Assembly: GCA_937901225.1 (NCBI GenBank)
Contig: CALCGX010000021.1
Span: 1 to 20,729 of the forward strand
Source: an uncultured Bacteroidales bacterium
GTDB lineage: Bacteria > Bacteroidota > Bacteroidia > Bacteroidales > Paludibacteraceae
Length of the DNA stretch: 20,729 nt
Reading direction: 5' to 3'
Below the pieces are notes generated by a model that made no database searches, had not been told where the DNA came from, and saw only the letters and a list, made by a program, of their open reading frames with translations. Shown here one piece after another: positions 1 through 7,585 of this stretch. The stretch's first letter is position 1; each line of letters opens with the position of its first letter. Made by a program: the position numbers and the translations under genes.

Positions 1-2
1 TC

Positions 3-113
3 AAGTGCAGTTTCAAGGAGTTCTCCGATGTGATGGATCAGATGGGCAAGGAACTGAATCTGGAGATCCGCGTCATGCACGAGGACATCTTCAACTCCAT
101 GCACCGCATCTAA
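3..113 (+). CDS. ACT domain protein, UPF0237 family (C-terminal end only)
   Basis: Only the last 36 residues are inside the window; the gene begins upstream. The fragment ends in DIFNSMHRI, which matches my memory of the C-terminus of the small (about 90 aa) stand-alone ACT-domain proteins of the UPF0237 group. ACT domains usually bind amino acids or similar small ligands, and the role of this family is not well defined. In many bacteria this gene is directly followed by a UPF0210 (PFL family) gene. The same order is seen here, with a 22 bp gap, but the UPF0210 gene is broken. Codon use is GC-rich compared with the next gene. The family call rests on a short tail and on the neighbour, which support each other. 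Confidence 0.75.
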   Translation, partial: KCSFKEFSDVMDQMGKELNLEIRVMHEDIFNSMHRI

Positions 114-135
114 TTTACGATAAGGACTGATAAAT

Positions 136-438
136 ATGATCAATACCACAGATATTTTAGAAACCATAAATATGGTAAAAAACGAACATTTTGACGTTCG
201 TACTATTACTATGGGAATATCTTTGCTCGACTGTCTTTCGGACTCGGTTGATTCAACCTGCGAAAAAATTTATGATAAAAACAATGCAAATCCCGTTGAA
301 CCTGGTTGGGGCATTAGTTATCTCAAAGTCGAGGAATTTACAGATGATATTAAAAGAAGTAAATGCTGTGAAGAAATCAATCAAAAAATTGCACACAACT
401 ACGCAATGTACGCTAGTTGGTATAAAAAGGAAGAATAA
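136..438 (+). pseudogene. Truncated UPF0210 (PFL family) gene joined to unrelated sequence
   Basis: The first 48 residues, including FDVRTITMGISLLDC and CEKIYDK, match the N-terminus of UPF0210 proteins, which are normally about 450 residues long. After about position 279 the reading frame continues for 52 residues that do not resemble the family (EPGWGISYLKVEEF and onward) and stops at 438. The ATG at 136 has a purine-rich TAAGGA 9-15 bases upstream, so the start is probably the original one. The usual partner, UPF0237, lies immediately upstream. I infer that a deletion or rearrangement removed about 400 codons and fused the 5' end to the tail of another gene or to non-coding DNA. The 100-residue chimera may still be translated, but it lacks nearly the whole UPF0210 fold. 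I do not recognise the C-terminal half. An assembly join is an alternative. Confidence 0.7.
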
Positions 439-465
439 TCGGATTTGATTCCGCAAAAAACAAGG

Positions 466-3219
466 ATGCAGAGAATATATACTATCCTATCTATTATACT
501 ATGTGCGTGTTCCTTATTTGCACGCACTCCTCAGGAGGCAGCACAGATTGCTAGTGATTTTATCTATCAACGCCGCTTATCAGCAACACCTATGCTACGC
601 ATTCAGCGCGCGAATCAATCAGCGGGGATAGACACGCATGTGGAACTAGCACATACACAATATCAAGTTGATAATACGGCCCCAGCATTCTATGTCTTTA
701 ATGACCAACAACAGGAAGGATTTGTATTGATCTCCGCAATAGATAATGCACGTACCATTCTCGGATATGCCGATCACGGCAGTTTCAACACCGATGATAT
801 TCCGTGCAACATGCAACTATGGTTGCAGATGTATGCCGAAGAATTGGCATACGCTGCCAAATTCCCCCAACGAGCAGCTGCCAACCCCTCTCTGAATACG
901 CAATATCCCGATATTGCTCCTCTCTTGGGAGAAACGCAATGGGGACAAGGCAAGCCATTCAATAACATGTGTCCAATAGTCGATGGCGAGCGCTCGGTGG
1001 CAGGCTGTGTAGCCACAGCACTTAGCCAAATCATGTACAAGCACCAGTACCCTACTCATGGAATAGGCAGCCACTCCTATCGATTGAGAAATGGTACTCA
1101 GCTCAGCGTGGACTTCTCTCAAGCTACATACGACTGGGAAAATATGATTCCCCGATACAACAAATCCTATACTCAGGAGCAAGCTGACGCTGTAGCCGAA
1201 CTGATGTACCACGTGGGAGTATCTTGCAATATGGGATATTCTCCTTCGGCCAGTGGAGCGGTATCGCAAATAGCTCTGCAGGCTATGCATACATACTTTG
1301 GCTACGATGCGGGCTTGACACCTTTGCTCAAGGATTATATGTCCGAAGACAAGATTCTGACAGCTATTGCTACTGATTTGCAACAAGGACTACCTATTTA
1401 CATGAGCGGTACTACCGTCAACTACGAGGGGCATGCCTTTGTCTGCGATGGTATGCAGAGCAATGGTTATCTGCACATCAATTGGGGATGGAATGGCACA
1501 GGCGATGGCTATTATTCGCTTTCTGCCTTGGATCCAGGCCAACATGGTACGGGTGGTAGTGCGCAGAACTTGGCCTTTACGGTGGATGTCTGTGCCTATA
1601 CCAACTTGCGCCCCGATCAAGGAGGCACGCCTAAGCCACTGATCAGCGCAGACGGACAAGTGCGCACTAGCAAGGCAAAAGACCGAAGAGATGGGTATAT
1701 CCAATTTGAGCACTCTATCTTTGCTAGTCAAGGACTTGCCAGTGCAAATGGATATATCGGGTTCTTTGTGTATGACACCAACCAACAATTGGTGAGCCAA
1801 ATCACACCTCATAAAATTAACCTAAAACCAGGCTACTATTACACACACTTCCCTATCTCCGAACAATTGCCCGCTTCACTCGCTGCTGGCGAATACGAGC
1901 TTGCAATAGGCCTGATCAATGAGGCGGAGGAGATCTACCCTATCTTGGTAGCAGGCAAAGGAGCTACGCGCTATCCATTCACCCTGACAGCTGATAGTAT
2001 CTTCTTCCACGAGGAAACTACACCCCAACTGCCTGACACCTTGCAAGCAGATTTCAGCCATATAGCGGGCACCAACTCATGGGAGATGGATCTATATTCG
2101 CCAGCCTTCTGGCAAAACACTAGCAGCAACGAGATACTCATACGCTGCCAACTCAATGCCAATAGCGATAATTCCGTGATTGGCTCCTATGTACTAGACA
2201 AGAAGAGCGCTGCCGCCAGCAGTAGCATCCACCTATCTAAGGTGGTTTGTGCCTTCGGCAATGGGGAAGAGTGCCAACAATATACCCCTACCGAACTGCA
2301 GTTCACCTTGCTGCAAGAACCCAATGGCAAGCTGGGGGTACATTATATCATGACGGTCAATTTCTTCCAATATGTAGGCTACGCAGTTATCGATTCCTGC
2401 ACATGGAGTCAGCTGAGCGATGGCAATTATCTGCCATATGCAGAGGAAGTTACATACCAACCAGCGACAGCCTTATCAGCATCCGAGGCTATCAATCTTG
2501 CCAAGGAGAGAAATAATATCAACAGCATGCTCTATTTGGTGAAAGGTACCATCTCTAACATGCTCAGCACACCCGACGAAATCATCACGCAGCAATATGC
2601 CAACTGCATGATTTCAGACAACGGTGATAAAGAAAACAGCTTACTTTGCAATCAACTACAATGGATGAATCATCAGGATTATACCACCGGAGAGGAACTG
2701 CAAAACGGCGATGAGATTGTGATTCTTGCGCAGATACCTAGCGAAGAGAAAAACATAGAGGTGATTGGCACCCTCTATGAGCATCACAGGCCAGAAGGAA
2801 CTCCAATACACAACTGTCAGCTGACCACTGATGGATTAAAGATGAATGTATCATGGGAGAGCGAAGCTGCCTATTTCAAAATTCGTCTTTATAACAAAAA
2901 CGACAAAAAGATTGCGGAAAACATAATCAACCGCACTACCCTAACGGCTACAGTGCCTGAAGCAGGACGTTATACATTCTGGGTAAGACCTATGAACGAC
3001 GACAAAAAGACTTATGCTGGTCCTGCTTTAGAGATACCCTTTACCGCTAGTATTAGTAGCGGGACAGAGCTATTTTCTACTGCCACAGGAGCTATATTGT
3101 ATGATCTCCAAGGAAATATAGTGGATAAATGTGACGAATGCAATATCAACCAACTACAAGTTCCATATAAAGGAATATATATCCTCAAAACTGATACCAC
3201 ACGATTAATATACAGGTAA
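466..3219 (+). CDS. Secreted C10-family (streptopain-like) cysteine peptidase
   Basis: A 917-residue protein if started at the ATG at 466; an in-frame TTG at 445 would add seven residues before the signal peptide and is less likely. Residues 1-19 form a signal peptide ending near SLFA/RTP. A Spi-type propeptide-like region follows (about 20-140; it includes FYVFNDQQQEGFVLIS). The C10 peptidase domain spans about 145-385. It has the catalytic Cys181 in SVAGCVATALSQIM, catalytic His323 in GHAFVCDG, and the NWGWNGTGDGYY segment. The remaining 500 or so residues contain beta-rich modules, among them an OB-like stretch (about 690-770) and an Fn3-like stretch (about 785-860). A short C-terminal module ends in a KGIYILK turn, which resembles Bacteroidetes C-terminal sorting or anchoring tails. 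The protein is probably exported to the surface or outside the cell to digest proteins. The propeptide boundary and sorting route are inferred. It appears monocistronic. Confidence 0.88.
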   Translation: MQRIYTILSIILCACSLFARTPQEAAQIASDFIYQRRLSATPMLRIQRANQSAGIDTHVELAHTQYQVDNTAPAFYVFNDQQQEGFVLISAIDNARTILGYADHGSFNTDDIPCNMQLWLQMYAEELAYAAKFPQRAAANPSLNTQYPDIAPLLGETQWGQGKPFNNMCPIVDGERSVAGCVATALSQIMYKHQYPTHGIGSHSYRLRNGTQLSVDFSQATYDWENMIPRYNKSYTQEQADAVAELMYHVGVSCNMGYSPSASGAVSQIALQAMHTYFGYDAGLTPLLKDYMSEDKILTAIATDLQQGLPIYMSGTTVNYEGHAFVCDGMQSNGYLHINWGWNGTGDGYYSLSALDPGQHGTGGSAQNLAFTVDVCAYTNLRPDQGGTPKPLISADGQVRTSKAKDRRDGYIQFEHSIFASQGLASANGYIGFFVYDTNQQLVSQITPHKINLKPGYYYTHFPISEQLPASLAAGEYELAIGLINEAEEIYPILVAGKGATRYPFTLTADSIFFHEETTPQLPDTLQADFSHIAGTNSWEMDLYSPAFWQNTSSNEILIRCQLNANSDNSVIGSYVLDKKSAAASSSIHLSKVVCAFGNGEECQQYTPTELQFTLLQEPNGKLGVHYIMTVNFFQYVGYAVIDSCTWSQLSDGNYLPYAEEVTYQPATALSASEAINLAKERNNINSMLYLVKGTISNMLSTPDEIITQQYANCMISDNGDKENSLLCNQLQWMNHQDYTTGEELQNGDEIVILAQIPSEEKNIEVIGTLYEHHRPEGTPIHNCQLTTDGLKMNVSWESEAAYFKIRLYNKNDKKIAENIINRTTLTATVPEAGRYTFWVRPMNDDKKTYAGPALEIPFTASISSGTELFSTATGAILYDLQGNIVDKCDECNINQLQVPYKGIYILKTDTTRLIYR

Positions 3220-3266
3220 TAGTGCAGAATTTTGAGATAGAGAAATATAATTTTGTTGGAATGACC

Positions 3267-3297
3267 TTGCAAATATAATTTTTTTATTGTACCTTTG
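3267..3297 (+). promoter_or_regulatory. Bacteroidetes-type promoter for the pyrH-frr run
   Basis: The -7 element TACCTTTG lies at 3290-3297 and the -33 element TTG at 3267-3269, with a 20 bp spacer. This fits the Bacteroidetes housekeeping consensus (TTTG, 19-21 bp, TAnnTTTG). Transcription would start near 3303, about 20 nt before the pyrH ATG. The region between is AT-rich with no Shine-Dalgarno, as is usual in this phylum. Confidence 0.8.
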
Positions 3298-3322
3298 CAC
3301 GCAATTATAAATAACTATTTTT

Positions 3323-4027
3323 ATGTATAAACGAATACTCTTAAAACTTTCAGGCGAGAGCCTTATGGGCGCACAACAATATGGCATTGATCCTCAGCGA
3401 CTTGCCGACTATGCAGACCAAATACGTAACATTGCCAATACTGGTGTACAAGTGGCTATCGTGATTGGCGGTGGTAACATCTTCCGCGGATTGAGCGGAT
3501 CACAAAAAGGTTTTGACCGTGTAAAAGGCGACCAAATGGGTATGTTGGCAACAGTCATCAATTCACTTGCGCTCAGTTCGGCATTAGAGGCTATTGGACA
3601 AAAAGTACGCGTACTGACTAGTGTCCGTATGGAGCCCGTAGGCGAACTATACAGCACAGACAAGGCTATCCGCCTACTCAACAAAGGCAATATCGTAATT
3701 ATTGCGGGTGGTACAGGTAACCCATATTTTACCACAGATACTGCTTCCGTGCTTCGAGCAATCGAACTCAAGGCAGATGTAATGATGAAGGGAACACGCG
3801 TGGATGGTATCTATACTGCAGATCCAGAAAAAGACCCTACGGCTACTAAGTATACCCAAATCACCTACGATGAGATCCTTGATATGAAGCTCAAAGTAAT
3901 GGATCTCACCGCTATTACCATGTGCCGCGAGAATAACATGCCAATCTATGTCTTTGATATGGACACCGTAGGCAACTTGGAGAAAGTAATGAACGGACAA
4001 CAAATAGGAACACTTGTAAAACCCTAA
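3323..4027 (+). CDS. pyrH: UMP kinase
   Basis: This enzyme phosphorylates UMP to UDP with ATP in the cytoplasm, an essential step of pyrimidine nucleotide synthesis. The 234-residue length is typical of bacterial hexameric UMP kinases of the amino-acid-kinase fold. Visible motifs are LLKLSGESLMG near the N-terminus, GGGNIFRG (49-56), KGDQMGMLATVINSLAL (68-84), GGTGNPYFTTDT (129-140) and KGTRVDGIYTADPEKDP (156-172). The start ATG follows a clear promoter by about 25 bases. It is the first gene of a plus-strand run and is separated from frr by only 5 bp, a widespread pairing. Confidence 0.97.
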   Translation: MYKRILLKLSGESLMGAQQYGIDPQRLADYADQIRNIANTGVQVAIVIGGGNIFRGLSGSQKGFDRVKGDQMGMLATVINSLALSSALEAIGQKVRVLTSVRMEPVGELYSTDKAIRLLNKGNIVIIAGGTGNPYFTTDTASVLRAIELKADVMMKGTRVDGIYTADPEKDPTATKYTQITYDEILDMKLKVMDLTAITMCRENNMPIYVFDMDTVGNLEKVMNGQQIGTLVKP

Positions 4028-4032
4028 TAATC

Positions 4033-4593
4033 ATGTTAGAACCAAAACAAATTCTGAATGAGGCAGAGGAATTGATGGAATCTGCTGTCATGTATCTTGA
4101 CGATGCTTTGGCACATATCCGTGCAGGCAAAGCTAGTGGACGAATCCTTGACCCAGTAAAAGTAGAATACTATGGTCAAATGTCACCAATCGCCAATGTA
4201 GCAACCGTAACTACACCTGATGCTCGTACTATCCAAATTCAACCATGGGAGAAGAAAATGCTTCCAGAAATTGAGCGTGCTATCATCAACTCTAACATCG
4301 GTTTGGCACCTAACAACAATGGCGAATGCATCCGACTGATGATTCCACCATTGACTGAGGAGCGTCGCAAAGAGTTAGCTAAGCAATGTAAAGGCGAAGC
4401 GGAAAATGCGAAAGTGAGCGTGCGTAATGCTCGTCGTGATGCTATTGACACCCTCAAAAAGCAAATCAAAGAAGGTTTACCAGAGGATGCAGAGAAAGAT
4501 GCGGAGAACGAGGCACAAAAACTTCACGATAAATATGTGAAGCGCATTGACGAAGTTTACGCAGCGAAAGAGAAAGAAATCATGACCGTGTAA
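4033..4593 (+). CDS. frr: Ribosome recycling factor
   Basis: This protein works with EF-G to split post-termination ribosomes. The 186-residue length is standard. Conserved signatures include HIRAGKASGRILDPVKVEYYG, the DARTIQIQPWEKKMLPEIERAI segment, GLAPNNNGECIRLMIPPLTEERR, and the C-terminal helix with AKVSVRNARRDA. It is 5 bp downstream of pyrH and almost certainly cotranscribed with it. Directly after the stop codon comes a short array of 7-bp repeats, then an outer-membrane barrel gene rather than rsgA. Confidence 0.97.
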   Translation: MLEPKQILNEAEELMESAVMYLDDALAHIRAGKASGRILDPVKVEYYGQMSPIANVATVTTPDARTIQIQPWEKKMLPEIERAIINSNIGLAPNNNGECIRLMIPPLTEERRKELAKQCKGEAENAKVSVRNARRDAIDTLKKQIKEGLPEDAEKDAENEAQKLHDKYVKRIDEVYAAKEKEIMTV

Positions 4594-4598
4594 GTTTA

Positions 4599-4694
4599 GG
4601 TTAGAGGTTAAAGGTTAGAGGTTAAAGGCAAGGGCAGCATGGCTGCCAGTTCTAGCCTCTCGCCTATTTGCCTTATCACCTTTTCGCCTAACAA
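4599..4694. repeat. Short 7-8 bp tandem arrays between frr and the barrel gene
   Basis: Positions 4599-4626 are four perfect or near-perfect heptamers that alternate GGTTAGA and GGTTAAA. Positions 4655-4694 carry a more degenerate array in which a CCT recurs every 7-8 bases (units such as GCCTATTT and GCCTTATC). Between them is a palindrome, GGCAGC ATG GCTGCC (4633-4647). The second array runs into sequence that appears to encode the signal peptide of the next gene. No standard terminator is visible, so read-through is likely. Confidence 0.7.
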
Positions 4695-4735
4695 TCATCG
4701 CAAAGCGATTACTCATACTAACAATAGCATGGGCA

Positions 4736-5836
4736 TTGGTTATCCCAATGTCTCATGCTATTTCGCTTGATAGTCTACTTAACTTACCCGCAATGGGTAT
4801 TCCCGTGGTGAACTATTCACCCGAATCCACCTGGGAGTTTGGAGCTGCAGCACAAGGATATTTTCGCCTACCCAACCAAGAGCGCACCTCTATCGTGCAA
4901 CTTGATGGCACCTATTCGCTTAACCATCAATGGTATATCAATGGACAAGGAACACTGTACTTTGGCCATAAACTGCCTTGGCAATTGACATTCAAGGCAG
5001 GCTACAGCAACCGACCGGCTACCTACTACGGCACTTACCATGACTCCCATTTTGCTAACCAAGGCAATACCAATATTGGTATGCTACGCAAGGGTACACC
5101 TTACCAATTGCAGCGCGGCTACCTCAATATCCAAGCACCGATTTATGTAGGGAAACACATTGCTGTAGGACCAATGGCAGACATACTCATCGCCCAATTT
5201 AACATCCAAGATACCTACTCTACCGTTCACCCACTCGTGCAAGTGGCATTAGGAGCAATAGCCCAATACGACTCACGCGATAATGTGTTTTACCCCACCA
5301 AGGGTATCTTTGCTAAACTATCCGCTGCCGCCGCATATACCAACCGCATAGAGATCCCCGCAGGGCAACAAGCTACCATCAATGGCTTGCTATCTGCCGA
5401 CTTCCGACACTATGTCCCACTACCTTGCGACCTCGTATTTGCATGGCAATTCAAAGCACAAATGATGTTGTCAGAATACGATATTTCGTACCTAACGCTA
5501 TACCCGATGCTTCCACGTCTTGGTGGTCAAGACGGTATTAGAGGTATCAATAGCGATATGTTCCGCGACGACATTATGATGGCTTTGCAAGCCGAACTCC
5601 GCATACCGATTTGGAGTATCTTCCGCGCCGCCGTCTTTGCTGGTATAGGAGATGTATATGACTATCATAATTGGCACTGGGAAGTACCTAAGGTAGGTTA
5701 TGGACTCGGACTACGTGCCACTATCAATAAGGCAAAAGTAAATATCCGTTTCGATGTTGCGCGCAGCAATGTTGATCCGCGATGGAATAATATAAATGCT
5801 TATAGCTTCTACCTTACCGCAACAGAAGCATTTTAA
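4736..5836 (+). CDS. BamA/TamA-type (Omp85 superfamily) outer-membrane barrel protein without POTRA domains
   Basis: At least 366 residues forming an Omp85-type 16-stranded barrel, probably in the outer membrane. The diagnostic segment is LGGQDGIRGINSDMFRDD, equivalent to the (V/I)RG motif of the barrel, and the chain ends in an aromatic residue (TATEAF). No POTRA repeats precede the barrel, so it resembles short surface-antigen-type proteins rather than BamA itself. The first standard start codon, TTG at 4736, cuts through an evident signal peptide. The frame is open upstream, and the residues encoded from about 4694 read IIAKRLLILTIAWALVIP followed by MSHA. The true start is therefore probably a non-standard codon (ATC at 4694 or 4697) or further upstream. 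It sits between frr and rsgA and is 3 bp from rsgA. Its substrate is unknown. Confidence 0.8.
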   Translation: MVIPMSHAISLDSLLNLPAMGIPVVNYSPESTWEFGAAAQGYFRLPNQERTSIVQLDGTYSLNHQWYINGQGTLYFGHKLPWQLTFKAGYSNRPATYYGTYHDSHFANQGNTNIGMLRKGTPYQLQRGYLNIQAPIYVGKHIAVGPMADILIAQFNIQDTYSTVHPLVQVALGAIAQYDSRDNVFYPTKGIFAKLSAAAAYTNRIEIPAGQQATINGLLSADFRHYVPLPCDLVFAWQFKAQMMLSEYDISYLTLYPMLPRLGGQDGIRGINSDMFRDDIMMALQAELRIPIWSIFRAAVFAGIGDVYDYHNWHWEVPKVGYGLGLRATINKAKVNIRFDVARSNVDPRWNNINAYSFYLTATEAF

Positions 5837-5839
5837 CCA

Positions 5840-6808
5840 ATGAAAGGACTTGTAATAAAATCAACGGGTACTAGTTACGGAGTATTTTTCCCAGACGGTA
5901 CAACAGCTGACTGCCACGTGAAAGGTAATTTTCGCATTCGCGGCATTCGCTCGACTAATCCTATAGCAATAGGTGATCATGTAGAGGTCACGCAGTTGGA
6001 AGATGGTACCAATTGGATTACCGAACTATACGATCGCAAGAACTACATCATCCGCCGCAGTACCAATCTTAGCTATGCTTCGCATATCTTGGCTGCCAAT
6101 GTGGATATGGCAGCGTTGATTGTTACCATCAATCATCCAAAGACATCAACTACGTTCATCGACCGTTTCCTCGCTACCTGCGAAGCATATCGTGTACCTG
6201 CTTGCTTAATTTTTAACAAGATAGACCTGCTCTCCGACGAGGAACAGCAAACACTTACTGAGCTTCGCCAACTATACGAATCCCTTGACTATCCTACCTA
6301 CGCTATTTCGGCAAAAGCATTAGATAACTCGGAGGTCGCTGATATATTCCAAAACCGCATTACACTTCTTTCTGGTAATTCGGGTGTCGGAAAATCTACC
6401 CTATTGAATGCCATTTTGGGCAAAGATATTGCTCGCACGGGTGCCATATCTTCTGCACATCACAAGGGTATGCACACTACCACTTTCTCCGAAATGTATC
6501 CTTTAGGTAGTTTAGGAGTTGAGGAGTTGAGGAGTTTAGGAGAAGATACCGTGAATACTAATTCTTGGATAATTGACACACCTGGTATCAAGGGGTTTGG
6601 TATGTTGGATGTTGAGAAAGAGGAGATTTGCCATTATTTTCGTGAGATTTTCCGCATAAGCCGCGAGTGCCGCTATTCCAACTGCCTGCATACTGGCGAA
6701 CCAGGATGCGCTGTGTATCAAGCGGTTGTAGACGGTAAGATAGCCCTCTCTCGCTATGAGAGTTATCTTAGTATCCTTGATGATACCAACGAAGGGAAGT
6801 ATCGTTAG
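5840..6808 (+). CDS. rsgA: Ribosome small-subunit-dependent GTPase A, with a repeat-derived insertion
   Basis: A circularly permuted GTPase that checks late 30S subunit maturation. The order is an N-terminal OB domain (about 1-70), then G4 NKID (126-129), then the P-loop GNSGVGKS (179-186), then the switch region KGMHTTTF (209-216), then G3 DTPG (246-249). The C-terminal zinc site is C277, C282, H284 and C290. Family members I recall go almost directly from the MFPL or MYPL segment to the strand ending in DTPG. Here about 20 extra residues (223-242) are present. They are encoded by four 8-bp repeats at 6511-6542 and flanking bases. All catalytic motifs are intact, and the insertion falls in what should be a surface beta-hairpin, so the protein may still work. 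The 3 bp gap to the barrel gene implies coupling. Confidence 0.95.
   Translation: MKGLVIKSTGTSYGVFFPDGTTADCHVKGNFRIRGIRSTNPIAIGDHVEVTQLEDGTNWITELYDRKNYIIRRSTNLSYASHILAANVDMAALIVTINHPKTSTTFIDRFLATCEAYRVPACLIFNKIDLLSDEEQQTLTELRQLYESLDYPTYAISAKALDNSEVADIFQNRITLLSGNSGVGKSTLLNAILGKDIARTGAISSAHHKGMHTTTFSEMYPLGSLGVEELRSLGEDTVNTNSWIIDTPGIKGFGMLDVEKEEICHYFREIFRISRECRYSNCLHTGEPGCAVYQAVVDGKIALSRYESYLSILDDTNEGKYR
6511..6542 (+). repeat. Four tandem 8-bp units inside rsgA
   Basis: The units are TTTAGGAG, TTGAGGAG, TTGAGGAG and TTTAGGAG, preceded by a related TTTAGGTAG at 6502-6510. Because 8 is not a multiple of 3, gain or loss of one unit would shift the rsgA reading frame. The array belongs to the same style as the gene-end arrays elsewhere in the window. 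Confidence 0.85.
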
Positions 6809-6812
6809 TTTG

Positions 6813-6840
6813 AGTTTAAAGTTTATAGTTTAAAGACTAA
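6813..6840 (+). repeat. Four 7-bp units between rsgA and the nitroreductase gene
   Basis: The units are AGTTTAA, AGTTTAT, AGTTTAA and AGACTAA, starting 4 bases after the rsgA stop and ending 4 bases before the next ATG. They fill the whole intergenic gap. There is no terminator, so the two genes are probably cotranscribed. Confidence 0.75.
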
Positions 6841-6844
6841 GATT

Positions 6845-7459
6845 ATGAAAAAGATTTTATTATTGCCATTTTTGGCATTTGCAATGCTGTCATGTACAGC
6901 TCCCAAAACACAAGAACCTATGAACAATGAAGTCATCAACGCCATTATGGCACGCCGAAGCATTCGTCAGTACCATGCTACACCTGTAGCGCGCGACACG
7001 ATGATGCAAATTATGACCTGCGGCATCAATGCCGCTAATGGTCAGAACAAACAGTCTTGGGAAGTACGTATCATCGACAATCCAACCACCCTGCAAAAGG
7101 TGCAAGACCTTATGGTAGTAGGCAACCCTGCTCTCTCTGCAGAGATGGTATGCGGTTGCATGCGTGGTGCACCAGTCATGACCTTCATCGCTCGTGATTT
7201 GGGCTATGACTTCTCAGCTTACGACTGTGGTCTGCTTGCAGGAAACATGATGTTAGCGGCACAATCTTTGGGCGTAGGTTCTATCTGCTTAGGTAGCCCT
7301 GTTCGCTTTATCAACGATGCTGAAAATAGCGCAGAGATACTGGCTATGCTGGGCTTCAGCGCGAATTACGAGCTCAGCCTCTGCATCGGATTTGGCTATG
7401 CCAATGAATCCCCTGCTGCTAAGCCACGCGACATCAACAAAGTACAATTTATTGACTAA
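6845..7459 (+). CDS. Nitroreductase-family lipoprotein
   Basis: A 204-residue FMN-dependent nitroreductase-fold protein. Residues 1-17 are a lipoprotein signal: charged KK, a hydrophobic run, then the lipobox MLSC with lipidated Cys17. The nitroreductase core starts around residue 26, with the typical VINAIMARRSIRQY (FMN phosphate-binding arginines) and then INAANGQNKQSWEVRII. The later GLLAGNMMLAAQSLGVGSICLGS segment is the conserved dimer-interface and cofactor region. Export is notable because most relatives are cytoplasmic and draw on NAD(P)H, so the electron donor for a periplasmic or membrane-anchored version is unclear. It is the last gene of the plus-strand run and is followed 23 bp later by a strong terminator. 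An alternative is that the N-terminus is cleaved but not lipidated. Confidence 0.9.
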   Translation: MKKILLLPFLAFAMLSCTAPKTQEPMNNEVINAIMARRSIRQYHATPVARDTMMQIMTCGINAANGQNKQSWEVRIIDNPTTLQKVQDLMVVGNPALSAEMVCGCMRGAPVMTFIARDLGYDFSAYDCGLLAGNMMLAAQSLGVGSICLGSPVRFINDAENSAEILAMLGFSANYELSLCIGFGYANESPAAKPRDINKVQFID

Positions 7460-7482
7460 GTTGCTGAACAAACGTAGATACG

Positions 7483-7523
7483 AAATAAGCACCATCTTTT
7501 TAAAGAGATGGTGCTTATTTTAT
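7483..7523. terminator. Bidirectional intrinsic terminator
   Basis: A perfect 15-bp stem pairs 7483-7497 with 7506-7520 around an 8-nt loop. It is flanked by A-rich sequence on the left and T-rich sequence on the right, so it can act on both strands. It ends the pyrH-to-nitroreductase run on the plus strand and the four-gene run on the minus strand. Confidence 0.9.
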
Positions 7524-7585
7524 GTAAACATCTAACAAATGACCATTAAATAGCTGCAAGTATATAAAAAAATGGTAGTATTATC

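Noticed and set aside
4633..4647. GGCAGC ATG GCTGCC palindrome after frr as a terminator
   Set aside because: Six-base-pair stem without a T-run; the downstream genes appear to belong to the same transcript.
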